Translations under genes and position numbers: made by a program
From: Candidatus Devosia phytovorans
Lineage (GTDB): Bacteria > Pseudomonadota > Alphaproteobacteria > Rhizobiales > Devosiaceae
NCBI GenBank assembly: GCA_029202405.1
Contig: CP119312.1
Location: 2,423,001 to 2,487,000 of the forward strand
Length of the DNA: 64,000 bases
Reading direction: 5' to 3'
Shown here: in pieces, positions 16,852-24,903 of the stretch
Layout: each line of letters opens with the position of its first letter
How positions within the stretch are numbered: position 1 is the stretch's first letter
Notes under the pieces: generated by a model
The model's input: only the letters and a program-made list of their open reading frames with translations
The model's database searches: none
What the model was told of the DNA's origin: nothing

Positions 16852-17775
16852 TCAGCTCTCCCGTTCGCGGCTGTTGAGGCGCTGCGCCAGGTAGTCGCCA
16901 ATGGTATTGAAGGCGTAGACCGTCAGCACGACAGCAAGCACTGGTCCGAGGAGCAGCAGTGGGAAGCGGCTGATCAGGTCCGTGGAACTGGCGATCATGC
17001 CACCCCAGCTCGGTGCCGGCTCGGGAATGCCGTAACCGAGGAAGCTCAGCGAGCCTTCGGTGATGATGAGACCCGCCATCAGGGTGGGCATGACGGCAGT
17101 GAGCGCCGGGATGAGGTTGGGCAGGATTTCCCGCAGCATGATGCGGCCATCCGTGGCGCCCATGGCGCGGGCGGCCAGGACGTAGTCACGATTGGACTGC
17201 GAGATGACGCCCGCCTTGGCGACGCGGGCATAGGTGCCGATGTCGAAAATGCCGAGTACGACGATGATGGTGACGACAGAGGGACCAGTGACGGCCATGA
17301 ACGCCAAGACCACAAGCGTCGAAGGCATGGCCGCGAGCGCGTTGGCGAAAAGGTCCACGGCGCGCTCGAAAATGCCGCGATAGTAGCCCGCAAGCATGCC
17401 CAACAGCAGTCCCGAGGCCACGGCGATGGTGGTCGAGAGCGCGACGATCATCAGCGAGGTCCGCGCGCCATGCAGGACGCGGGAGAGGATGGAGCGGCCG
17501 ATGTCATCGGTGCCAAGCAGGCCATTCAGGGTCAGATCAGGCAGCGCCGAAAAGTCGCCGTAAGGCAGACGGGGGCTGACGAGACCTGGAATATAGTCAA
17601 CGAACAGGGCGACAAGGACCAGCAGGACCAGGAAAATGGCAGCCAGAGCCTCGAAGGGCGTGGCACCGGGCATCTTGAGCTTGGCTGACCATGGCATGGC
17701 CGCGCGCACGATCTGGCCGAGCGTTGCGTTTTCTGGGCTGGGCTTGAGGACCGGGGTGTTGCCGATATCGGTCAT
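16852..17775 (-). CDS. Dipeptide-type ABC transporter permease (DppC type)
   Basis: 307-residue inner-membrane permease. An N-terminal cytoplasmic segment is followed by a first membrane helix (FEALAAIFLVLLVLVALFV), the LLGTDDIGRSILSRVLHGARTS motif typical of DppC/OppC, and the EAA-type loop YVLAARAMGATDGRIMLREILPN near residue 205. The C-terminal segment EGSLSFLGYGIPEPAPSWG is also characteristic. The start overlaps the end of the DppB-type gene by 4 nt. Substrate not determined; a ureide or amino-acid derivative would fit the enzymes around it. Confidence 0.93.
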   Translation of the reverse strand: MTDIGNTPVLKPSPENATLGQIVRAAMPWSAKLKMPGATPFEALAAIFLVLLVLVALFVDYIPGLVSPRLPYGDFSALPDLTLNGLLGTDDIGRSILSRVLHGARTSLMIVALSTTIAVASGLLLGMLAGYYRGIFERAVDLFANALAAMPSTLVVLAFMAVTGPSVVTIIVVLGIFDIGTYARVAKAGVISQSNRDYVLAARAMGATDGRIMLREILPNLIPALTAVMPTLMAGLIITEGSLSFLGYGIPEPAPSWGGMIASSTDLISRFPLLLLGPVLAVVLTVYAFNTIGDYLAQRLNSRERES

Positions 17776-18734
17776 GATACTTTCACCCGCGGATCGATGA
17801 GCGCGTAGCCGAGATCGACCAGCATGAAGACGATGACGAAAATGGTGACCGTGAGCGAGAGAATGGCCTGAACCAAGGGAATATCGTGGCTCTTGACCGC
17901 GCTCAGAATGGTCCAGCCGATGCCGGGTACCGCGAAGAAGCTTTCCACAACGAAGGAACCGGCCAGCATATAGGTCAGCGACAGGCCCATCACGGTCAGG
18001 ATCTGTGGCATGGCCGGGCGCAGGGCGTGATGGAACAGGATATAGGCCAGCGGCAGGCCACGGGCGCGGGCCACCGCGATATAGTCTTCCTGCAGCGTGG
18101 TGACGAACTCGTTGCGCGCCACGCGATACAGATAGGCCGTCTGGTGCAGGCTCAGGCAGAGCACAGGCAGCGCAACGTACCAGAGATTGGCCAGCGGGTT
18201 TTCAGTGAATTTCGCCCAGCCAGTCGCCGGGAACCAGCGGAGCACCATGGCGAATATATAGGCCAGCAGCACGACGATGACGAAGGTGGGAACGGCCAGC
18301 AGCAGGGTCGACACCGAGCGCATGACCTTGTCCGCCAGCTTGTTGGGATGGCTGGCAGTATACATGGCGATTGGCACGCCGATCAGCGATACGGCCATGG
18401 CGAGGAAGGCGATCTCGAAGGTCACGGCGGCGCGTTCGAGCACGACGCCGACGATGGGCTGCTGGCTGAACATGGTGACGCCAAGGTCACCGCGCAGCAG
18501 ATTACCCAACCAGTTGAGGTAGCGCTGCCAGAGCGGCAAATCGTAGCCATAGGTGGCGTTGAGATCGGCGATCTGCTCGGGCGTGGCATAGTCGCCAAGG
18601 ATCAATTGACCGACAGAACCGGGCGCCAGGCTGGAAAGTGCGGTCGCGCTGAAGGTTACCAGCAGGAAGACCAGAACGCCAGCGATCAATCGCGAAGATA
18701 TGGCCCTAAAATAGGGCGTTGCGCTTTTGAGCAC
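17772..18734 (-). CDS. Dipeptide-type ABC transporter permease (DppB type)
   Basis: 320 residues from a GTG at 18734, chosen because an AAGGGA ribosome site lies just upstream; a longer frame from 18800 begins with non-membrane, low-quality sequence. The N-terminal helix (LIAGVLVFLLVTFSATAL), the GDLGVTMFSQQPI segment near 105 and the EAA loop EDYIAVARARGLPLAYILFHHALR near 210 are those of DppB/OppB. It forms the pore with the DppC-type permease. Confidence 0.92.
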   Translation of the reverse strand: MLKSATPYFRAISSRLIAGVLVFLLVTFSATALSSLAPGSVGQLILGDYATPEQIADLNATYGYDLPLWQRYLNWLGNLLRGDLGVTMFSQQPIVGVVLERAAVTFEIAFLAMAVSLIGVPIAMYTASHPNKLADKVMRSVSTLLLAVPTFVIVVLLAYIFAMVLRWFPATGWAKFTENPLANLWYVALPVLCLSLHQTAYLYRVARNEFVTTLQEDYIAVARARGLPLAYILFHHALRPAMPQILTVMGLSLTYMLAGSFVVESFFAVPGIGWTILSAVKSHDIPLVQAILSLTVTIFVIVFMLVDLGYALIDPRVKVS

Positions 18735-18820
18735 GTCAGTTCCCTTTCCAATTCCGGCGGTGGATGCAGTGCTACACCCGCCGCCCTCGCGCTTGTTCAT
18801 TCACAGGTGTGGAAGATCGA

Positions 18821-19774
18821 TCAGATCTTCTTCCACTCTTCCTCGGCGTCCATCCAGCCGATGTCGCGCTCGAGCAGTTCGCGCTGCTCGGCCTTGGTGT
18901 AGCCGCCCATGTCGTGTTCGTCGGAGTAACGGGTGCTCATGTCGCCGAAGACGCGCTTGCCGAAATCCATCATGCCGTACATCGAGCCCTTCTCGAGGTA
19001 ATGCATGGTGACAAGGTTGAAGCCGAGTTTGGCGATATCATCGAGTTCGACGAAAGGCTTGCCGTTGACCACGGCGACGTCGCCGAACATCTTCCAGCCC
19101 GGCAGAGCCTTGTTGACCTTTTCGCATTCCTCGAGGGTGCGCAGGCCGTGGACATAGGTCATCTCGGCGCCCAGGGCTTCTGCCTTGACGCAGCGCTCGA
19201 TGGCGTCGTCGAGGCCCAGCTCCAGCTTGGACTCGGTGCGGGCGATGACGACGCAATCGGTGTCGGCGCAGGCATCGAGCGCGGCCTTGATCTTGGCCAG
19301 CCAGAGCTCCTGGGAGATGACGGGATGTTCGATATTGCCGTCGAGCTTGCCTTCCAGCGTCGCCTTTTCCATGGCGCGGCCAAAGCGGGCATAGCCGCGT
19401 TCATTGGGAGTATCTTCAAGCAGGATCGCGGCGGCACCAGCCTTGGCGAGGCGGCGGCAGGTGCGATAGGCCTGAGCCACGTCGCCGAAGCAGTCATCCG
19501 CGTCGATGATCAGCGGCAGCGGGGAATAGTCCGAGATTCGGTCGGTTGCCCAGACCAGCTCTTCCTGATTATGCAGGCCCATGTCCGGCACGCCCGACAT
19601 GGAAAACCCCAGCGAAGCGCCACTCAGCAGGATGGCTTCGAAGCCGGCCATTTCGGCGGCCTTGGCCGAATAGCAATCCCATACGCATGGGGTAAAGACC
19701 TGCTTTTCGCCGAACAGCTGGCGGAAGGTCTTGCGGGGGCGTTTGTCGAACATTGGGTCAGCCTTGGGTGTCAT
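18821..19774 (-). CDS. Isocitrate lyase/PEP mutase superfamily enzyme (oxaloacetate-decarboxylase/methylisocitrate-lyase-like)
   Basis: 317 residues. The superfamily's active-site pattern is present: LLSGASLGFSMSGVPD, the metal-binding DADDCFGD near 92 and ARTES near 176. The catalytic loop reads LLEDTPNERGYARFG where true isocitrate lyases carry Lys-Lys-Cys-Gly-His, so C-C lyase, decarboxylase or hydrolase chemistry on a 2-oxo or 2-hydroxy acid is more likely. It lies between the importer genes and the binding protein, in the same direction, and may process the carbon skeleton left by the other enzymes. Met 8 is an alternative start. Confidence 0.82.
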   Translation of the reverse strand: MTPKADPMFDKRPRKTFRQLFGEKQVFTPCVWDCYSAKAAEMAGFEAILLSGASLGFSMSGVPDMGLHNQEELVWATDRISDYSPLPLIIDADDCFGDVAQAYRTCRRLAKAGAAAILLEDTPNERGYARFGRAMEKATLEGKLDGNIEHPVISQELWLAKIKAALDACADTDCVVIARTESKLELGLDDAIERCVKAEALGAEMTYVHGLRTLEECEKVNKALPGWKMFGDVAVVNGKPFVELDDIAKLGFNLVTMHYLEKGSMYGMMDFGKRVFGDMSTRYSDEHDMGGYTKAEQRELLERDIGWMDAEEEWKKI

Positions 19775-19880
19775 TGGGTGGGTTCGGCCGGTGCCGTGCC
19801 CTGGGAATTAGCGGGTGCCGCGGCGAACCGCGGCACCGTCGACCCCGCCACGAGGGAGCGCGGGGCCGGATAGGATTGCC

Positions 19881-21500
19881 TTACTCTGCAGCGCAGGCGT
19901 CTTCGCAGACGTAGAGATACTGCTTCTGCAGGATGCCGCCGTTGGACGGCACGATACCGCCGGTGTTGTCGCGCATCAGCAGGTAGCGGGTTTCCGAGCC
20001 GAAGATGTAGAGCGGCAGGTCTTCTGCCACCACCTTCTGGACTTCCGAATAGCTCGCCTTGACCTCGGCATCATCCATGGTCTGGTTAGCCTGGTTGAGC
20101 AGGCCATCCATGGTTTCGCTGGAATACTGGCCCCAGTTGTCCACGCCGCCGGTCTTGAGCAGGTTGGAGATGATGGGCTCGGCACCATTGGCGACGAGGA
20201 CGCCACCGTCAACGCAGAGATCGAAGTTGACCTGGGTCTGGCACTGCGGCTTCAGCATGGCCTGATCGACCAGCTCCAGCTCGACTTCGACATTCTCATA
20301 AGCCGTCAAAACCTGCTGCAAATAGGAGGCAAGGCGACGGAGGTCGGCATTGGTATAGGTGACCAGCTTCACCTTGAACGGGGTGCCATCGGCAGCCAGT
20401 TCGTTGAACAGTTCCTGCGCGCGGGCCGGATCGTAGGTCGGCAGCGTGTAGGCGGGCTCGTAGAAGGGCGAGCTTTGCGTGAAGTAGTTGGTCGGGATCG
20501 TATAGCCTTCCATCTGCGTGTGGGCCTGCAACAGGCGTGCCGGATCGACGGCACGGTAGAAGGCTTCACGGGCGCGATGGTCGGTGAAGGAACCGGCCGT
20601 CTGATTGAAATAGGCGCGGTAGAGGCCCGGGATCGGGATTTCGTGCGTTGCAATGCCAGCCGCTTCGGCATTGGCGCCGAACTGGTAGGGATAGCCAGCC
20701 ATCATCTGCGCGCCGCCCTGGACCACAGTCGAGATACGGCTGTTGGTTTCCGGGATGATGGCGAACTTGAGGGTATCGAGATAGGGGCGCGGCGCATCCC
20801 AATAGTCGGGATTGCGAGTGAAGCTCAGCGAAATGCCCTGGTCCCAGGTCTGGAACAGGAAGGCACCGGCGCCAACCGGCTTGATGGCAGCCTTGTCGGT
20901 ACCAGCAGCTTCAAGAGCAGCGGGCGAGCCGACGAAGGGCGCGGACTGGGCCAGGGTCGAACCGAAGTTGCGGTTGGCGACCGGCAGGGTGATCTGGATG
21001 GTCAGCGGGTCGATGATCTCCACACCGTCGATCCAGGAGGAGACGAAGGGCTGCGCGGGCGCCAGCGTGTCGGGATTGGCGGCACGGGTCCAGTTGTAGA
21101 CGACGGCCTCGGCGTCATAGGGATTGCCGTCGGTGAACTTGACGTCGGGGCGGAGCTTGAGGGTCCAGACGGTGGCGTCGTCGGAGGTCAGGCTTTCGGC
21201 CATGCCGCCCTGAACCTTGCCGTCCAGATCGACGTAAACGAGGAAGCCATAAACCGCATCGAGCTGGTCCATCGGGCCGCCCGGGAAAGTGCCCGAGGTG
21301 ATTGCCGGATCCCAGCTCTTGATGTCGGAGCCGGCGATGATAGTCATCTCGCCACCGCTGACGGCATTCTCGTCGGCCTGGGCAAAAGCCTGGGTGGTCA
21401 CACCGGTCAGCACGGAGGTGCTGAGCAGTATCATTGCAAGCGCGGCAGAGCGGCCCATTCGGGACACAGTCGACTTGCGGGTCATCTGCGTGAAAATCAT
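19881..21500 (-). CDS. ABC transporter substrate-binding protein, family 5 (DppA/OppA type)
   Basis: 539-residue periplasmic solute receptor. The ATG at 21500 follows GGAGAAG and starts a signal peptide (MGRSAALAMILLSTSVLTGV to AFAQA). Family 5 features follow: SWDPAITSG, VWTLKLRPDVKFTDGNPYDAEAVVYNW near 115, and DHRAREAFYRAVD near 330. Two Cys near the C-terminus (YVCEDACAAE) may be disulfide-bonded. It is the receptor for the permeases and ATPases at 14825-18734, with the ICL/PEP-mutase gene between, and probably leads the operon together with UbiX and UbiD. Confidence 0.93.
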   Translation of the reverse strand: MIFTQMTRKSTVSRMGRSAALAMILLSTSVLTGVTTQAFAQADENAVSGGEMTIIAGSDIKSWDPAITSGTFPGGPMDQLDAVYGFLVYVDLDGKVQGGMAESLTSDDATVWTLKLRPDVKFTDGNPYDAEAVVYNWTRAANPDTLAPAQPFVSSWIDGVEIIDPLTIQITLPVANRNFGSTLAQSAPFVGSPAALEAAGTDKAAIKPVGAGAFLFQTWDQGISLSFTRNPDYWDAPRPYLDTLKFAIIPETNSRISTVVQGGAQMMAGYPYQFGANAEAAGIATHEIPIPGLYRAYFNQTAGSFTDHRAREAFYRAVDPARLLQAHTQMEGYTIPTNYFTQSSPFYEPAYTLPTYDPARAQELFNELAADGTPFKVKLVTYTNADLRRLASYLQQVLTAYENVEVELELVDQAMLKPQCQTQVNFDLCVDGGVLVANGAEPIISNLLKTGGVDNWGQYSSETMDGLLNQANQTMDDAEVKASYSEVQKVVAEDLPLYIFGSETRYLLMRDNTGGIVPSNGGILQKQYLYVCEDACAAE

Positions 21501-21582
21501 ACTTCGCTTCTCCAGTTCGGCCCCTCTTTGAGGGTGCCCGTTCCCTTGTTGTGCCGACCTGACCGGGTTGGCGCGGTTTCCC

Positions 21583-22164
21583 CTACTCCTGCTCGTCTTC
21601 TTTCCATCGCCGGACCCCGGGATGATCGAAGTCGAACAGATCAAGCGCACGCCCGACGGTTTGGCTGACCAGATCGTCAAGCGTGACCGGACGGGTGTAG
21701 AAGCTGGGCACCGGCGGCATGATAATCGCGCCGCTCCGCGTCGCGGTGTCCATCAAGCCAATGTGACCAGCATGCAAAGGGGTTTCGCGCACCATGAGCA
21801 CCAACTTGCGCCGCTCCTTGAGGCACACATCGGCGGCCCGCGAGATCAGGTCGTCGGAATAGCAATTGGCGACGGCACTCAGCGTCTTGATCGAACAGGG
21901 CGCGACGAGCATCCCCTCGCATTTGAACGAGCCCGAGGCCACCGCGGCACCGATATCCTTGTGGGGATAGGTGACATCGGCCAGCGCACGAATTTCGTCA
22001 GCAGAATTGACGACCCCTTCTTCCATGGCCGTGCGGATGCCGGCGCTGGAAATGATGAGATGCGTCTCGACGCCGCCAATTTCGCGCAGCATTTCAAGCG
22101 CCCGCACGCCGTAGCAGGCACCGGATGCACCGGTAATCGCAACGATCATGCGGCGCTTTTTCAT
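21583..22164 (-). CDS. ubiX: UbiX-family flavin prenyltransferase
   Basis: 193-residue enzyme that prenylates FMN to make the prFMN cofactor needed by UbiD. The N-terminal ITGASGACYGVRALE flavin-binding motif is at about 9-23, then HLIISSAG, ASGSFKCEGMLVAPCSIKTLSAVANCYSDDLI-type stretches with the catalytic Ser/Cys region near 90, and the conserved LVLMVRETPLH near 120 and IIMPPVPSFYTRP near 148. It lies 5 nt downstream of ubiD. A dedicated UbiX beside a catabolic UbiD argues for a specific decarboxylation rather than ubiquinone synthesis. Confidence 0.95.
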   Translation of the reverse strand: MKKRRMIVAITGASGACYGVRALEMLREIGGVETHLIISSAGIRTAMEEGVVNSADEIRALADVTYPHKDIGAAVASGSFKCEGMLVAPCSIKTLSAVANCYSDDLISRAADVCLKERRKLVLMVRETPLHAGHIGLMDTATRSGAIIMPPVPSFYTRPVTLDDLVSQTVGRALDLFDFDHPGVRRWKEDEQE

Positions 22165-22169
22165 GGCAA

Positions 22170-23612
22170 TCAGCCCTGTGCCTTGGTGCGGGACAGAACG
22201 GCGCGCATGCGCTCATAGGAGGCTTCGGGCGGCAGGGCTTTGTCAAAGCCTTCCTTGCGATCAGACGGACGAATGGTGGCGTCGTAACCGACCTTGGCGA
22301 CCACGCCGCCAGCCTCCTGTGGCTCCGAACGATCCGCCGGCAGGTCGGTGACGATCAGGATGTCGCGCTCGGCGCGCATGCGCGTCGACTTGGCCAGCTC
22401 CACCGCCTCGGTGTCCCAGGGATCAACGTCGCCATCCACGATGGTGATGTTCTTGATGATGCTGACCGCACCCCAGCAGATCGCCATGGCACGACGCGCC
22501 TGGCCCGGACGCGGGTTGTTTATCTGCACCACGACATTGTTGCGACCCGAACCAGCAGCAGTGACGGCGACCTCGCCGACATTGAGAATGGAGCGGGCGA
22601 GCTGCGCCTTGAGGCTGGCGGCAATCGGGATGGCGCCCAGATAGATGTGCTCGGCGTGATAGCCGGGCTCAATCACCTGGAACATTGCATCATGGCGCTT
22701 GGTCAGGCGGTGGAAGCTGGCGCGGACACCAACACCGTAATCTTCGTACATGCCGTGGTATTCAGAGACATAACCTTCTTCGATCGGCTCATCGGCGTGG
22801 ATGAAGCCTTCGAGGACAATTTCAGCATCTGCAGGGACCAACACGTCGCTCGTCCTGCATTTGGCGACACGGACGGGCTCGCCCAGCAGCGCGCCAGCGC
22901 AATGTAGCTCGTCGTCGCCCAGGCCCAGATAGAGACAGGCAGCAAGCTGGATAGCGGGATGGGCGCCCAGCACAACGGCGAAGGGCAGCGGCTTGCCCAT
23001 GGCGGCAGCCTTGCGCGCCATGATGGCCAGGTGATGGTTGGGCGCAATGCCGATCAGGCAGTCGGTATCGCTCAATACCTTGAGCCGGGCATAGGAGGCG
23101 TTGCCAAGTCCGGTCTCCGGATCGAGCGCCACCATCATGCCGGCACTGATATAGGGGCCGGTTTCCTTGGCAAAGAAGGTCGGGACAGGCAACCGCGCCA
23201 GCACCCCGTCGGTGAATTCCTCCTCCTGGACCGGGGCATTGTCGACGAGGATGGGGGCCACCGGTCGCTTCACCGACTCCAGGAGCGTCGATTGGATGGC
23301 CTCGGGCGCAACGCCGAGCGCCATGCCGATGCGTTCCCGGTCCGACAGCAGATTGCCGAAGACCGGCATATCGCTGCCCTTGATCTTGTTGGCCTGCAAA
23401 GCATGCGTATCATGGACGAGCGAGAAGAGCGCAGACAGGTCATGGACAGGATCGACCTCTTCGTCGATGACGAGCAATTCCCCACGCTTGGCCAGTTGCT
23501 CCATCATCGGCCGGCAGGACTGGTCGCCGGACGCTGCTGGGCGGGCGTTGACGATGTCATGGAGGTCCGCGATCTGGGCTCTCGTCGCCATGGTGGAGGA
23601 ATTCGCCGTCAC
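22170..23612 (-). CDS. ubiD: UbiD-family prFMN-dependent decarboxylase
   Basis: 480-residue decarboxylase (or carboxylase) of an unsaturated or aromatic acid. UbiD features: FFAKETGPYISAGM near 167, YARLKVLSD with the prFMN-contacting Arg near 197, and the Glu pair in AEIVLEGFI and EEGYVSEYHGMYEDYG near 280-305; NNPRPGQARRAMAICWG is also typical. The E-R-E set appears complete. It would be the first gene of the minus-strand run and faces a divergent dehydrogenase. In a cluster with an ammonia-lyase, an alpha,beta-unsaturated aromatic acid is an attractive but unproven substrate. Confidence 0.93.
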   Translation of the reverse strand: MTANSSTMATRAQIADLHDIVNARPAASGDQSCRPMMEQLAKRGELLVIDEEVDPVHDLSALFSLVHDTHALQANKIKGSDMPVFGNLLSDRERIGMALGVAPEAIQSTLLESVKRPVAPILVDNAPVQEEEFTDGVLARLPVPTFFAKETGPYISAGMMVALDPETGLGNASYARLKVLSDTDCLIGIAPNHHLAIMARKAAAMGKPLPFAVVLGAHPAIQLAACLYLGLGDDELHCAGALLGEPVRVAKCRTSDVLVPADAEIVLEGFIHADEPIEEGYVSEYHGMYEDYGVGVRASFHRLTKRHDAMFQVIEPGYHAEHIYLGAIPIAASLKAQLARSILNVGEVAVTAAGSGRNNVVVQINNPRPGQARRAMAICWGAVSIIKNITIVDGDVDPWDTEAVELAKSTRMRAERDILIVTDLPADRSEPQEAGGVVAKVGYDATIRPSDRKEGFDKALPPEASYERMRAVLSRTKAQG

Positions 23613-23631
23613 TCGCTGCTGCCTTGCCTGT

Positions 23632-23660
23632 CATTGATCATTTGATGAGCATGATCCGAC
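23632..23660. promoter_or_regulatory. Possible operator in the ubiD/dehydrogenase divergent intergenic region
   Basis: GATCAT and ATGATC form a 6-bp inverted repeat with a 9-nt spacer about 20 nt upstream of ubiD. The 190-bp intergenic region would carry promoters for both arms, and a LysR-type site is plausible given the fused LysR regulator. Only the short repeat is visible; the function is inference. Confidence 0.3.
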
Positions 23661-23801
23661 AGTCGCAGCCTGTGTAGCCAAGGACACCTTAACTCACATA
23701 TCGCACAATCTTAAATCGGCCACAGAGTGGCTGTGAGCACTACGAAAACCGCGGGTTCCCACCTAGCATCCTGCCAGCCGCTATCAGGACTAGGACCGCA
23801 G

Positions 23802-24767
23802 ATGCATGTGCATATCCAGAATCGTCCACGAGACCATTTTGTGCCCCTTACTGCCGAACTCGTACATGAGGCGACCAAGGGCAGCGCTCATCGCTTCACG
23901 ATCAGCGATGATGATGACGGCTTCGCCCAGGCCGCACTCACGATGGAAGTGCTGGTCACGACATCGGACCAAGTCCTGGCGCGCTTTCCCAGTCCCGCAC
24001 CAAGTCTCAAGGCGGTTTTTCTGAAGCACGCAGGTGTCGACGCCTTGATTGACGTCAATCCCCTGCCTGCCGGCATCATGCTGCTCAACAACAGCGGTGC
24101 CCACGCAGAAAAAGCTGGCCAGTATGTGCTGATGGCCGCGCTGATGCTGCAAAACGGTTTGCCAATCTATCTCGGCCAGCAACATGACCGGATTTGGCTG
24201 CCCCATTTTTCCGGAACATTATCTGGCAAGCGGGTTTCCATTCTTGGTGTTGGTGGCTTGGGATCGGCGGCGGCCAAGGCCCTAAGCCCTTATTCCGTGC
24301 ATCTGACGGGCATCAGGAGTCAGCCCAGACCGCATTCAGCATTTGACCGCATCCTGCCGTTTGAGGCGTTGGATGACGCCCTGCCTCAAACTGACATCCT
24401 GGTGCTTGCTGCACCCCTAACCGCTCTGACGCGGCACGTGATGAATGCACGCCGACTGGCGCTGTTGCCGCCCCATGCCGGTATCATCAATATATCGCGC
24501 GGTGAGCTGATTGAGGAGGCCGCCTTGATCGAGACGCTCAATCGACGCGGACTGGCCGGGGCCATTCTGGACGTAACGGCAACGGAGCCCCCTGCCCCTG
24601 ACGACCCGCTCTGGACCTGCCCCAATCTGGTGCTCACACCGCATGTGTCGGCAACGGACATGGGCACCTATGCTAGGCAGACGATACGAATCCTTTTGGA
24701 AAATCTCGAGGACATGACCGCCGGGCGCCCTGCGCGCAACAGGGTCGACCTGGTCCGTGGCTACTGA
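23802..24767 (+). CDS. D-isomer 2-hydroxyacid dehydrogenase family protein
   Basis: 321 residues from the ATG at 23802 (AGGA upstream); a longer frame from 23727 lacks a ribosome site. The Rossmann motif SILGVGGLGSAAAKAL is near residue 145, catalytic Arg in NISRGELIEEAAL near 231, and catalytic His in LTPHVSATDMG near 280. Its N-terminal half is divergent, so the substrate cannot be guessed from family similarity. It is transcribed away from ubiD and may act on the 2-oxo/2-hydroxy acid product of the cluster. Confidence 0.88.
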   Translation: MHVHIQNRPRDHFVPLTAELVHEATKGSAHRFTISDDDDGFAQAALTMEVLVTTSDQVLARFPSPAPSLKAVFLKHAGVDALIDVNPLPAGIMLLNNSGAHAEKAGQYVLMAALMLQNGLPIYLGQQHDRIWLPHFSGTLSGKRVSILGVGGLGSAAAKALSPYSVHLTGIRSQPRPHSAFDRILPFEALDDALPQTDILVLAAPLTALTRHVMNARRLALLPPHAGIINISRGELIEEAALIETLNRRGLAGAILDVTATEPPAPDDPLWTCPNLVLTPHVSATDMGTYARQTIRILLENLEDMTAGRPARNRVDLVRGY

Positions 24768-24903
24768 AGCAAAAGCGTCTGCCAATCGTGCGGCGACGCG
24801 CCTGCAGGCGAACGGGATGGCACCGTCAACCGCGCAGTAGCGGCGGCAAGACATTGTCTGCGCACTGAAACAAGAATGTCGATGTGGGCCCGGGCCTGAA
24901 CCC

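Noticed and set aside
19815..21668. 617-residue open frame opposite the family 5 binding protein
   Set aside because: Antisense shadow; the other strand has a signal peptide and family motifs.
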